Positions 50,912 to 59,904 of a DNA stretch of 64,000 nt are shown here, piece by piece; positions within the stretch are counted from its first letter, which is position 1; every line of letters begins with the position of its first letter. Below the pieces are notes generated by a model, which was not told the DNA's origin, ran no database searches, and worked only from the letters and a program-made list of their open reading frames with translations. A program made the position numbers and the translations under genes. Source of the stretch: Anthropogastromicrobium sp050944455 (GTDB lineage Bacteria; Bacillota; Clostridia; Lachnospirales; Lachnospiraceae). The DNA lies in NCBI GenBank assembly GCA_050944455.1, contig JBMNRC010000007.1, positions 45,594-109,593 of the forward strand, given 5' to 3'.

Positions 50912-53289
50912 TGTTCTTCAGCCTCCCTGTGCAGATATACATAGATTTCCAGTGCCGTGATGAGCTGCCTTTTGTCTTTCTCATTCTGGATCCAGTTCGC
51001 CATTTTTACTGAAAACGACCGATAGTCCTCCCGCTGCGCGGCCGAAGCGTTTTCATCCGGTTCCAGTCTGGCCAGCAGATAGACATACCTGGCGAAATTG
51101 ATCTTTTCGCCGGAACCGCGGAGAAGCGAAAGAAGGCGATACAGGAAGGCATTGCCGCGCTCTTCTGACGAATCGAAGAAGGCGCGGACGGCAGCGTATT
51201 TCCCGCCTAACACTTCGTTCTCAAATTCCGGCCAGTGCCATGTCCCGTCGCTCACACGCACAGGATTTTCGCTCTCTGACTTTTCATAATGCCAGGTGCC
51301 TTCTTCAAAGAGCGTCACGGCATTCTTGCCGGGCAGTTTCTTGGAGCGGTCTTCCTGAGCGGCAGTTTCATCGGCAATGACATGGATGGGATACGTAGGA
51401 TGATACAGCCCGATCCCTGCTGACAGCGACAGTGAATGCTCGGTGAACCGGTCAAAGGCCCGGCGGATATCGATGGAAAGCTCCAGGATATCATTCCAGG
51501 CACCGACGATAAACAGGTCATCGCCGCCCGCGTACACAATGGTTGCGAGGCGTTCTGACGGAGCGCCGTGCAGGGAACAGGAAGGATTTTTCAGGATACT
51601 GTTGATGTTTTTCTTAAAGAACACCGACAGCTGCCTGGACAGCGCCGCGGTGCGGATGATGGATACCTTTCTGTCATGATTTTCAGGATCGGCAAAGCCG
51701 GCAGTAAAGGCATGCCCGAGGTTGTCCACATCTGCCCGGAGCACGCCGAGGCGCTTAATCCCCTCCGCCTTCTGCGCGAATTCCTCAAAGGTACTGCCGG
51801 TCGTGTAATCGCCCGTATAGATGGTGACGGATGGAATTTCCGGACTCCCCAGCCGGTTCTTGCGGTAGGTCCGGACAAACCCGGGTTGATGGCAGTGTTC
51901 CGCGAGTGTCTTTTCCGTATCCGCGATCAGGACGCGGCCGAACGGTAGTTTCAGCTGTTCCCGTCCCCCGCTGACCCCTTCACTTTTCATCACCGTGAAC
52001 GCATCCGCATAGAGTACGCCTTTGGAAAGCTCCCTGAGCGCTGCGCAGGTTTCGCAAAGACCGTCGGCATTGACCCGGCGGCTCTCCCTGCAGGCGCGGC
52101 ATTCCCTGGCCGGGTCCTCAGCCCTGCGGCTGTTCAGTTCCATGATCTGCTCCGCGCTGTAGCGGCTGCTCTTCTTTCGTGAGATCTGGGAAGATACCTC
52201 CCGGAAAATCTCACTGTAGCTGCCCTCAGGGATGTTGTGGAGGGAATCCGCACTGCAGGGAGCGTATCCAGGCGCGATATAAAGCCGTGTTCCGAATGTC
52301 CCGAGAAACCAGTGATTCAGTTCCTCAGCAAAGGCGCCCAGAGTCTGTCTTGTCCCTTCCGTATTCGGCAGAAGCAGGTAGCAGTGGCCTCCTCCGGAAT
52401 AGAGAAGGTTCACCCTGGTCAGGTCGAGTCTTTCGAGAAGCTCGTCGAGAACGTATTCCATCAGGATATCGAGATAGAAAGACCTGGCCCGCAGCATCCG
52501 GAGAGCGTCCTGCGAGGAAATGGTATAGATGAATTTCTGGATTCCGGAGACATCCATCGACGCCAGAAGGAACACGTTCTCCTTCAGAATATCCGTTCCG
52601 GCTGTCTGCATTGCCTGTTCAGCCTTCCGGTGAGGGTCCTCCTGATACCGGAGAAGACACACCGCGCAGGCTGCCGTCAGCCTTGCGTGATCGTACAGCG
52701 AGATGTCTTCTCCCTCAGGCTGTCCGCCGCCCTGCATAGGGATATAGGACAGGTTCTTCTCCAGAAGATGCAGAAGAGCATCCGCGCCATGCTTTGTAAC
52801 GGACATTGTCCGAAGCCCTTCGGACAGGTTCCTGTCCAGCATGTCATACTGCTCCCTGCCAAACGAAGTCGGGTGATCCACGGGGTAATGCATTTCTCCG
52901 TCGTCTGTCGTCAGGGCTTCATAAAAGCCGTCCGCGTGATTCCCGTTCAGAATGTTGAAGATCGGGCGCAGCCCTTGATGAACCTCAAAGCAGCCGCTGT
53001 GCTTCACCAGACGTCCGCTGTCCTTCCGATACGGACCGCTTTCGGACGCGATGACAGACGCTGTATTGACAATGCCGGCGAGATCCGCGCAGTCGTTGTT
53101 TTTCTCCGCGCCGTTCCATCCGCTCATTGAAAAACTGTCCAGGATCTCCCTGCTGCAGTCCGGCCACGATTTGCGGACAAACTCCTGTCCCAGCTGCCCG
53201 ATCGTTCTGCTCTTGTCGCTGCTGTACACCACGCTTCCGATATCATGCAGTAGTCCCGCTATGATACAGCTGATCTGTCCGCTGTCCAC
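50908..53289 (-). CDS. cas10: type III-A CRISPR Cas10/Csm1 (HD nuclease, Palm cyclase)
   Basis: The 793-residue signature protein of type III systems. The HD motif is at the very N-terminus (IIAGLLHDIGSVVYSSD, His15 and Asp16), which in the family cuts DNA. A zinc-finger-like pair C-x2-C occurs twice near residue 400 (CRACRESRRVNADGLCETC). The second Palm domain has GGDD near residue 586 (ATIVYAGGDDLFIVGAW), the site that makes cyclic oligoadenylates. Both active sites appear intact, so signalling to the nearby Csm6 is expected. Its start overlaps the end of cas6 by 47 nt in another frame. All motifs are seen directly; activities follow from family knowledge. Confidence 0.95.
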   Translation of the reverse strand: MDSGQISCIIAGLLHDIGSVVYSSDKSRTIGQLGQEFVRKSWPDCSREILDSFSMSGWNGAEKNNDCADLAGIVNTASVIASESGPYRKDSGRLVKHSGCFEVHQGLRPIFNILNGNHADGFYEALTTDDGEMHYPVDHPTSFGREQYDMLDRNLSEGLRTMSVTKHGADALLHLLEKNLSYIPMQGGGQPEGEDISLYDHARLTAACAVCLLRYQEDPHRKAEQAMQTAGTDILKENVFLLASMDVSGIQKFIYTISSQDALRMLRARSFYLDILMEYVLDELLERLDLTRVNLLYSGGGHCYLLLPNTEGTRQTLGAFAEELNHWFLGTFGTRLYIAPGYAPCSADSLHNIPEGSYSEIFREVSSQISRKKSSRYSAEQIMELNSRRAEDPARECRACRESRRVNADGLCETCAALRELSKGVLYADAFTVMKSEGVSGGREQLKLPFGRVLIADTEKTLAEHCHQPGFVRTYRKNRLGSPEIPSVTIYTGDYTTGSTFEEFAQKAEGIKRLGVLRADVDNLGHAFTAGFADPENHDRKVSIIRTAALSRQLSVFFKKNINSILKNPSCSLHGAPSERLATIVYAGGDDLFIVGAWNDILELSIDIRRAFDRFTEHSLSLSAGIGLYHPTYPIHVIADETAAQEDRSKKLPGKNAVTLFEEGTWHYEKSESENPVRVSDGTWHWPEFENEVLGGKYAAVRAFFDSSEERGNAFLYRLLSLLRGSGEKINFARYVYLLARLEPDENASAAQREDYRSFSVKMANWIQNEKDKRQLITALEIYVYLHREAEEQ

Positions 53290-54046
53290 TGCTCTGTCTC
53301 CTTTCTGTTCCCGTCTTTTCCAACAGCCTTACGGCTCCCATGCCTATCCCGGTTTTCACGCCGATTCCGCAGTATTCCCCGAAGTGGAACAGCAGTCTCG
53401 CGTACCGGCGCATGGTTTCGGGACCGTTGATCCGGTAGAATACGGTGCCGGCAAAGCCCGGTATGTTCTTTCCCTCCAGCGGAAAGGTTTCCGTCCTGAG
53501 CTGGTATCTGGTGATGATCGTGTTCTGTTCGAGCTGGTCCAGCGTATCCTGGTCTGTCATTTCATAGTCGGAAGATGAACAGGAGTATCTGGCCATCAGG
53601 CTCTGATAAACCAGTCTGGGCTCCGGCAGCAGGCAGAATGAGCCGTTCTGCCGGAAAGCCGTCGGGGTGACAAACCGCAGGCCCTGTGCCCTGTCCGCAG
53701 GCACAGTGTTGAACTCATCGATCAGCTGCCTGTCCTGCACCGTCGAGAGTTTTTTGCTGACGATCTCAATATGCCGGCCTGTTTTTTCCAGATCGAAACC
53801 GGTGAACTCTGCCGACAGAAGCGGCTGAATCATGTGCCCGAAGGCCTCGTCTGTCAGCGTCTGGATATACCAGGCTGTTTTGCCTCCTTCCCTCTGCAGG
53901 TACTGGCTGTAAGGGTGCAGGGCCTGCTGATGCATGACCCGGGCGGTATCGCTGTCCACACGCTCAAAGAGGACTCCCTGCAGAAGGGAGGACTGCCGAT
54001 AGGTAAGCGAATCATCGGCAAGTTCCAAACGTAGTTTTGCGAGCAT
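53243..54046 (-). CDS. cas6: CRISPR pre-crRNA endoribonuclease Cas6
   Basis: Cas6 cuts the array transcript at each repeat. The 267 residues include LRLELADDSLTYRQSSLLQG at the start and the C-terminal glycine-rich loop EYCGIGVKTGIGMGAVRLL. The catalytic His, variable in the family, may be one of those near residue 40 (VMHQQALHPYS). Its ribosome site (GGAAAGGA) lies inside the degenerate last CRISPR repeat, leaving only 11 nt between array and gene. A candidate extended -10 (TGATAGAAT, 54103-54111) is in the last spacer. Its 3' end overlaps cas10 by 47 nt. Confidence 0.9.
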   Translation of the reverse strand: MLAKLRLELADDSLTYRQSSLLQGVLFERVDSDTARVMHQQALHPYSQYLQREGGKTAWYIQTLTDEAFGHMIQPLLSAEFTGFDLEKTGRHIEIVSKKLSTVQDRQLIDEFNTVPADRAQGLRFVTPTAFRQNGSFCLLPEPRLVYQSLMARYSCSSSDYEMTDQDTLDQLEQNTIITRYQLRTETFPLEGKNIPGFAGTVFYRINGPETMRRYARLLFHFGEYCGIGVKTGIGMGAVRLLEKTGTERRQSSGQRTDQLYHSGTTA

Positions 54047-54057
54047 AATTGTTTATC

Positions 54058-55220
54058 CTTTCCGACCCCTTTCGGGGAGTGAACTGCATTCGTGGAATCC
54101 AAATTCTATCAGTTTCTTATAGATGTTTCCGTCCCCTCGCGGGGCGTGAATTGCATCGGTATACTTGCGTTGAAAGTGGAAAATCTGTAGGTTTCCGTCC
54201 CCTCGCGGGGCGTGAATTGCATCTGAGCTGGCGGATCGGACGATCGTGAAGCGGCGCGTTTCCGTCCCCTCGCGGGGCGTGAATTGCATCCGTGCCGGAT
54301 ACCAACGACGATACAGTGCCGTTCGTTTCCGTCCCCTCGCGGGGCGTGAATTGCATCATCAGCATGATGGGAAACCTCATATTAATAAAAATGTTTCCGT
54401 CCCCTCGCGGGGCGTGAATTGCATCAAGCACTTCGGTTATGAAACTAGAAGCGCAGAGTTTCCGTCCCCTCGCGGGGCGTGAATTGCATCGACGATTGAG
54501 AAATTCTCTGCCGATGAACAGAAGCGTTTCCGTCCCCTCGCGGGGCGTGAATTGCATCATGGTCGGGAAAGCGTTCCGTGAAAATATCATGGTTTCCGTC
54601 CCCTCGCGGGGCGTGAATTGCATCGATTGCAGTTGTTATGGTAATCCTCGTTTTTGGGGTTTCCGTCCCCTCGCGGGGCGTGAATTGCATCGACGATTGA
54701 GAAATTCTCTGCCGATGAACAGAAGCGTTTCCGTCCCCTCGCGGGGCGTGAATTGCATCGGCGTCCACAGAATACTGCTTCTGCGACAGTTCCGTTTCCG
54801 TCCCCTCGCGGGGCGTGAATTGCATCCAGGTGTTCCCCGCAGGCTTTCTTTACTGTCTGGTTTCCGTCCCCTCGCGGGGCGTGAATTGCATCGACGTCGC
54901 GTTCGGAGCCGCCCCAGGCAGAATCAGTTTCCGTCCCCTCGCGGGGCGTGAATTGCATCTGAATTGGAAGCTGCTCCACCAGGCGCAGCAGCGGTTTCCG
55001 TCCCCTCGCGGGGCGTGAATTGCATCTACATTGCCTCGCTGTAACCTCGGTCAGCCCAGTTTCCGTCCCCTCGCGGGGCGTGAATTGCATCGCCTTCTTC
55101 GGTTCCGGTTCCTGGGGAACCGGTTTCCGTCCCCTCGCGGGGCGTGAATTGCATCCGCGTTTCAGTTTCATCCGGGTGTCGTAGATCGTTTCCGTCCCCT
55201 CGCGGGGCGTGAATTGCATC
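54058..55220 (-). CRISPR. type III-A associated CRISPR array: 17 perfect 33-bp repeats plus one degenerate terminal repeat, 17 spacers
   Basis: Perfect repeats start at 54125, 54191, 54258, 54325, 54393, 54458, 54526, 54592, 54659, 54727, 54794, 54860, 54927, 54994, 55059, 55123 and 55188; spacers are 31-35 bp. In the crRNA sense (minus strand) each repeat begins GATGCAATTCACGCCCCGCG and ends AGGGGACGGAAAC, containing a CCCC-GCGA-GGGG hairpin with a GNRA loop. The repeat at 54058-54090 has seven changes but keeps CCCC-GAAA-GGGG. Degeneracy at this end and the GGAAAC 3' end put the leader at about 55221-55350 and transcription toward cas6. The spacers at 54491-54525 and 54692-54726 are identical. 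Confidence 0.98.
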
Positions 55221-55349
55221 GTCAATCATTCACAATATAAGTGATGAGCTTTATACTCACACTGTCAGTATACCACCTTACCGTTCTTATGAATGTTAAT
55301 TCTGCATAAAAATTGCAGGCGATATTCTGCATTATGCCGATTATCATCA
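55221..55349 (-). promoter_or_regulatory. CRISPR leader
   Basis: An AT-rich stretch directly before the first repeat. An extended -10 (TGGTATACT, minus strand, 55267-55275) would start transcription near 55260, about 40 nt before the first repeat; its -35 is weak. The last leader bases are TGATTGAC. Confidence 0.6.
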
Positions 55350-55405
55350 GTGCGAACCTCAGATTTTCTCACTGATATTTTAGCTGGTTTTTCTGAGGTT
55401 CGCAC
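55350..55405. repeat. perfect 14-bp inverted repeat between the CRISPR leader and csm6
   Basis: GTGCGAACCTCAGA (55350-55363) and TCTGAGGTTCGCAC (55392-55405) flank a 28-nt AT-rich loop. No U-run follows on the minus strand, so it is not a standard terminator for csm6. It could be a protein-binding site or a remnant of a mobile element. Confidence 0.8.
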
Positions 55406-55482
55406 CGCGTCAATTCTCCTGCAAGCCGCAGAATCTATTCTGATAATAATATATGAGCATCATCAACATCAGCGCTGTGCGT

Positions 55483-56841
55483 TTATTTTGCCGCCAATAT
55501 TGCTTTCCGGATATCCTGGTTCATGACATCGTAAGAATCCCATTTGTCTTTGGGAATATTATAAGAAGTATATGAGAAATACTGGTGAAGCAGCTTTACG
55601 ATATCCTCTGCTGTGTATCCTGTTTTTCTCCTGATCCAGTCATTCGTAATCAGGCGGATCTGATGTGCCGCTTCATTGCGGACTTTTCTTTCGATCTCCG
55701 ACAGTTTCTTTGCGCATCCGGCTTCTTTGGAACTCTCACCAAGGAATCCGGAAATGAGATTTGCCATATGGTTGTTCTTGACCCATCCCCCTTTAAAGCC
55801 GTCAGCATAGGATCTGCCCAGAATATCGGACAGTTTCGTGCCTTCGATTTTTATCATATCCCATTCCGGAGCAAAATCATTTCTCGGCTGACGGGTATAA
55901 TCCGAAATGTTCACACCGCACCTGCAGCTGAGTATTTCCTGATTCAGATCGAAAAGAAGCGGCGTCAGAGCACGCACAAAATCAGCATACTGGCCTTTGG
56001 CTACGTGGATCTGAAGAAGAAGCATATATTCATATGGCTCCCGAATTTTCTCATCGCTGAACGGACGGTAAATTCCCTGATCATCCTCCTGTCTGAGTTC
56101 ATTATCCATGCTGTACCGATTCATCTGTTCCCTGTAATCTGCGAGAATCAGCTTGTGAAGATACGGCACCGGTGTCGTATGGTTGATATCCTCCGCAAGT
56201 ACCCTTGCGGCATGGTAATCATAGGAGTCGATAAATTTAAGGATCACTTCCTCATATTTGAGCTGTTTGAGCAGGGGAAGCTTCTCTTCGTGGCATCTGT
56301 TGTACATGACGTCGGATGGATCCAACCTGTTATCTTCATTCAACTCCCACCTGACTTCAGGTTCATAGTCCTTACTGTGCGAATGCTGGTTCATCCTGCC
56401 TGCTGGCGTATCAACCTGAATGCACTTGCAGGGAATTTCGAGCATTGTTGCAAGCACAAACAGCGCGCTTTTCATCGAAGGCGTTCCCGAAGAGATATTG
56501 AGAAGCAGCTCGTCGCCCGGCTGGTACTGCTCTTTCACGATAGTCATAAGCGTACTCTGCAAATCCTCAAAGATCGGATTGAAAAGCTGGACTTTGACCA
56601 GTTCCGGACGCTTGATATCATGGATTTCAAAAGGATGCTGTAAACGCTCACCAAGTTTATTCAAGCAATAATGATAACGGTCATCTTTTTCGCTGTTCTG
56701 TAACATTTCTTGGGACAGATACAGATAAATCACATCAGGCTGATAGTGTCTTGCTACGTGCAGCAAAGCACCGTCATAATAGTTGATTTCTGACATTGGG
56801 TCCGTTCCGCCAACAGGTGAAAAAAGAATTGTTTTTCCCAT
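55483..56841 (-). CDS. csm6: Csm6, CARF-HEPN cyclic-oligoadenylate-activated ribonuclease
   Basis: A 452-residue effector of type III immunity. The N-terminal CARF domain (ILFSPVGGTDPMSEINYYDG; LLLNISSGTPSMKSALFVLA) binds the cyclic oligoadenylate made by Cas10. The C-terminal HEPN domain has the RNase motif R-x4-H in ERKVRNEAAHQIRLI, near residue 390. Unspecific RNA cleavage on activation is known for the family. It stands on its own promoter (56973-57001) upstream of the array, and AAGGAG precedes its ATG. It is less GC-rich than the surrounding genes. Confidence 0.92.
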   Translation of the reverse strand: MGKTILFSPVGGTDPMSEINYYDGALLHVARHYQPDVIYLYLSQEMLQNSEKDDRYHYCLNKLGERLQHPFEIHDIKRPELVKVQLFNPIFEDLQSTLMTIVKEQYQPGDELLLNISSGTPSMKSALFVLATMLEIPCKCIQVDTPAGRMNQHSHSKDYEPEVRWELNEDNRLDPSDVMYNRCHEEKLPLLKQLKYEEVILKFIDSYDYHAARVLAEDINHTTPVPYLHKLILADYREQMNRYSMDNELRQEDDQGIYRPFSDEKIREPYEYMLLLQIHVAKGQYADFVRALTPLLFDLNQEILSCRCGVNISDYTRQPRNDFAPEWDMIKIEGTKLSDILGRSYADGFKGGWVKNNHMANLISGFLGESSKEAGCAKKLSEIERKVRNEAAHQIRLITNDWIRRKTGYTAEDIVKLLHQYFSYTSYNIPKDKWDSYDVMNQDIRKAILAAK

Positions 56842-56972
56842 TTCTTCTCCTTAGTTTGACTGCCTCTTCCAGCAAAATTTATTGCGGAAATCTCCCCTGA
56901 TAAGCTCATACAACTGGCAGATTACTGCTATTGATCACGCAGAAATATAATCCCCGACCGCAATTGTTTATC

Positions 56973-57001
56973 ATTATACTTAGTGACAGATCAGGTATCA
57001 A
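56973..57001 (-). promoter_or_regulatory. promoter of csm6
   Basis: On the minus strand TTGATA (56996-57001) and a perfect TATAAT (56973-56978) are 17 nt apart. The transcript would have a 5' untranslated region of about 125 nt. Confidence 0.75.
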
Positions 57002-57239
57002 GTACCGATTATGACGGGTACAGCAGGGCAGAAAATGTAGAAAAACCTTCCCAGTGTTTTCCAGGCAGCCTGTCGATTTCTTTTACCGGCTTGGTTTTCG
57101 ACAGATTTCGTCATGCCTCACGGCTGCCTCCAGACACCTGACTGCGGCAGTCCCATCTGTTGAATTTTTGATTTGTACTCACTTTTTTCACAATTTGCGC
57201 TTATAATAGATCCATTATTACAGAGGAGGTTTGTTTTTC

Positions 57240-57701
57240 ATGAAAAAGGAAAACAGAAAAGCGGCCCAGGAACGCAGGGCGGCTGAGAGAGCAAAGGAGC
57301 AAACGAAAAAGAAAATCATCAACACCCTAAAGTGGCTGATCCCGACGATCGCGTGCGCTGCCATTGTCATCGCCATCATCGTATCCGGTGTGAATGAAAG
57401 CCGCCGAGTAGCCGAATACAACGCGTCTGTCGCCGCAGCGGAATCAGAGGAAGCCGAGCTGGAATCTGAGACTGAAATCGCTTCTGAAGCTGCCGACGAA
57501 ACTCTGGAAGCTGAGACGGACAGCGAATCCGAGTCTGTCGCTGTCGATACCTCCGAAGAGACTTCCGAGGCAGAATCAGAAGCCGCTGCTGAGGAGGAGT
57601 CGGAAACAGAGACAGAAACCGCAGCGGTGACGGAAGCAGAAACGGAAGTGGAATCCGTATCCGATACGGAATCTGAGACAGAAACGGAAACGGCGGAATA
57701 A
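57240..57701 (+). CDS. small membrane protein with a Glu/Ser/Thr-rich C-terminal tail, unknown function
   Basis: A 153-residue protein that I do not recognise. A basic N-terminus (KKENRKAAQERRAAERAKEQ) is followed by one membrane helix (WLIPTIACAAIVIAIIVSGV) and about 95 residues almost only of Glu, Ser, Thr, Ala, Val and Asp. By the positive-inside rule the acidic tail is outside the cell. Its composition resembles the tails or linkers of the M28 peptidase, the CapA-like protein and the sugar-binding protein. AGAGGAGG lies 10 nt before the ATG, and a TATAAT (57202-57207) precedes it. It has a terminator-like hairpin downstream at 57888. The serine-rich frame on the opposite strand is an artefact. 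Confidence 0.75.
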   Translation: MKKENRKAAQERRAAERAKEQTKKKIINTLKWLIPTIACAAIVIAIIVSGVNESRRVAEYNASVAAAESEEAELESETEIASEAADETLEAETDSESESVAVDTSEETSEAESEAAAEEESETETETAAVTEAETEVESVSDTESETETETAE

Positions 57702-57887
57702 CTGGCGGATTTTTCTCTGACAACCGGAAAGCCGGACCTTCCGGTTATTCCCACAGGGAAAGGATCCCGCTGCACAACGGATTCTGCCGGAACAACAGAA
57801 TCGGAAGTCAGCCTGCTTACGGTCTTCCATTCCTGTCCGGGAACATCCGGGAAGTATAGAAACTGACTTTTTCGACCTTAACACCCG

Positions 57888-57914
57888 CAGGGCTGCTCCG
57901 GCAGCCCTGTTTTT
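57888..57914 (+). terminator. rho-independent terminator after the small acidic membrane protein gene
   Basis: CAGGGCTG pairs with CAGCCCTG around a 6-nt loop, and TTTTTCC follows. Confidence 0.8.
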
Positions 57915-57946
57915 CCTTTATTTACAAAAGTTTCTCGCGAATTTTA

Positions 57947-57975
57947 GTGACAACAGGCCGTTTTCTTTGTATAAT
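57947..57975 (+). promoter_or_regulatory. promoter of pckA
   Basis: GTGACA (57947-57952) and a perfect TATAAT (57970-57975) are separated by 17 nt, about 60 nt before the pckA ATG. Confidence 0.8.
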
Positions 57976-58036
57976 GGTTTTGAATGCATCGGAGTACGGT
58001 GCACAACTGCCAAACGGAAGAGAGGTAAATAGAAGT

Positions 58037-59647
58037 ATGGCTAAAATTGATTTAACCCAGTACGGAATTACCGGAACGACTGAGATCGTCTACAATCCTT
58101 CTTACGAAGAACTCTTCGAAGAAGAAATGAAACCGGGTCTGACGGGTTATGACAAGGGTCAGCTGACCGAACTTGGCGCAGTTAACGTTATGACCGGTGA
58201 ATTCACCGGACGTTCCCCGAAAGATAAGTACATCGTTATGGATAAGAACTCCAAGGACACCGTATGGTGGAACACCCCGGAGTATCCGAACGACAACCAT
58301 CCGGCATCCGAAGCTACCTGGGAAGCCTGCAAGGAAATCGCAAAGAAAGAGCTCTCCAACAAGAAGCTGTATGTCGTTGACGGATTCTGCGGCGCCAACA
58401 AGGATACCCGCATGGCTGTCCGCTTCATCATGGAAGTCGCATGGCAGGCACACTTCGTAAAGAACATGTTCATCCGCCCGACCGCTGAGGAAGAAGCGGA
58501 GTTCAAGCCGGACTTCGTTGTTTACAACGCTTCCAAGGCTAAGGTTACCAATTACAAAGAGCTCGGCCTTCGTTCCGAGACCGCTGTCCTCTTCAACATC
58601 ACCAGCCATGAGCAGGTTATCATCAACACCTGGTACGGCGGCGAGATGAAGAAGGGCATGTTCTCCATGATGAACTACTATCTGCCGCTGAAGGGCATCG
58701 CTTCCATGCACTGCTCCGCCAACACCGATATGAACGGCAAGAATACCGCCATCTTCTTCGGCCTGTCCGGCACCGGCAAGACCACTCTTTCCACCGACCC
58801 GAAGAGACTTCTGATCGGCGACGACGAGCACGGCTGGGACGACAACGGCGTGTTCAACCTCGAGGGCGGCTGCTACGCGAAGGTTATCAACCTGGACAAG
58901 GAAGCTGAGCCGGATATCTACGGCGCTATCAAGAGAAACGCTCTTCTGGAGAACGTTACCGTCGACAAGAACGGCAAGATTGATTTCGCTGACAAGTCCG
59001 TCACCGAGAACACCCGTGTTTCCTACCCGATCTACCACATTGAGAAGATCGTAAAACCGATCTCCCATGCACCGGCCGCAGAGAATGTCATCTTCCTTTC
59101 CGCCGACGCATTCGGCGTTCTTCCGCCTGTATCGATCCTGACTCCGGAGCAGACCAAGTACTACTTCCTGTCCGGATTCACCGCTAAGCTGGCAGGCACC
59201 GAGCGCGGAATCACCGAGCCGACCCCGACTTTCTCCGCTTGCTTCGGCCAGGCGTTCCTTGAGCTTCATCCGACCAAGTACGCTGAGGAGCTTGTCAAGA
59301 GAATGAACCAGAGCGGCGCGAAGGCATATCTGGTCAACACCGGCTGGAACGGCACCGGCAAGAGAATCTCCATCAAGGATACCAGAGGAATCATCGATGC
59401 CATCCTCAACGGCAGCGTTCTGAAGGCTCCGACCAAGAAGATCCCGTACTTCAACTTCGAGGTTCCGACCGAGCTTCCGGGCGTCGATCCGGCTATCCTG
59501 GATCCGAGAGACACCTACAAGGATGCTTCCGAGTGGGATGCGAAGGCAAGGGATCTCGCTCAGAAATTCGTCAAGAACTTCCACAAGTATGAGGGCAACG
59601 ACGCCGGCAAGGCTCTTGTCGCGGCTGGTCCGAAGGTAGACGACTGA
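58037..59647 (+). CDS. pckA: phosphoenolpyruvate carboxykinase (ATP)
   Basis: Interconverts oxaloacetate plus ATP with PEP, CO2 and ADP. In fermentative anaerobes it often runs in the carboxylating direction. The 536 residues show the substrate site TGEFTGRSPKDKYIV, the metal Lys/His region MFSMMNYYLPLKGIASMHCS, kinase-1a FFGLSGTGKTTLSTDP, and kinase-2 LLIGDDEHGWDDNGVFNLEGGCYAK. The ATG at 58037 fits the family N-terminus (MAKIDLTQYGI) with AGAGG upstream; an in-frame extension to the left would overlap the promoter. Codon use is strongly biased to favoured codons, as in highly expressed genes. Confidence 0.97.
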   Translation: MAKIDLTQYGITGTTEIVYNPSYEELFEEEMKPGLTGYDKGQLTELGAVNVMTGEFTGRSPKDKYIVMDKNSKDTVWWNTPEYPNDNHPASEATWEACKEIAKKELSNKKLYVVDGFCGANKDTRMAVRFIMEVAWQAHFVKNMFIRPTAEEEAEFKPDFVVYNASKAKVTNYKELGLRSETAVLFNITSHEQVIINTWYGGEMKKGMFSMMNYYLPLKGIASMHCSANTDMNGKNTAIFFGLSGTGKTTLSTDPKRLLIGDDEHGWDDNGVFNLEGGCYAKVINLDKEAEPDIYGAIKRNALLENVTVDKNGKIDFADKSVTENTRVSYPIYHIEKIVKPISHAPAAENVIFLSADAFGVLPPVSILTPEQTKYYFLSGFTAKLAGTERGITEPTPTFSACFGQAFLELHPTKYAEELVKRMNQSGAKAYLVNTGWNGTGKRISIKDTRGIIDAILNGSVLKAPTKKIPYFNFEVPTELPGVDPAILDPRDTYKDASEWDAKARDLAQKFVKNFHKYEGNDAGKALVAAGPKVDD

Positions 59648-59747
59648 TTGTCCGAAGCCTCGCGGATTTCACCAGATCCGGCAGATGGCAGATTGAATTC
59701 TGATCCGCCGCTGGCTGGGGGAAATCCGGAATAAAGTGAAGGTAATC

Positions 59748-59790
59748 AAACGGCGGTGTGCCATGATGGCACACCGCCGTTTCTGTCTTT
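59748..59790 (+). terminator. rho-independent terminator after pckA
   Basis: A 15-bp stem (AAACGGCGGTGTGCC with GGCACACCGCCGTTT) with a 5-nt loop, then CTGTCTTT. Confidence 0.85.
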
Positions 59791-59904
59791 ATAAATGTCT
59801 TATTTACCTTTAAAAAGTCATATTTTCAAAAAATATCTTATTTTCCGTGACAGCCCACCGCTTTTGCGAAAGTTAACCGCCCTTAGGGTCTGTTTCCCTG
59901 AGAC

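Noticed and set aside
54117..55225. Open frames with repeated MQFTPREGTET or FRPLAGRELH peptides
   Set aside because: They are translations of the CRISPR repeats and spacers, not genes.
55350..55405. The 14-bp inverted repeat as a csm6 terminator
   Set aside because: No U-run follows the hairpin on the minus strand, and the 28-nt loop is too long for a standard intrinsic terminator.
57218..57775. Minus-strand serine-rich frame
   Set aside because: It is the complement of the Glu-rich plus-strand gene; the plus strand has the promoter, the AGAGGAGG site and a plausible membrane protein.
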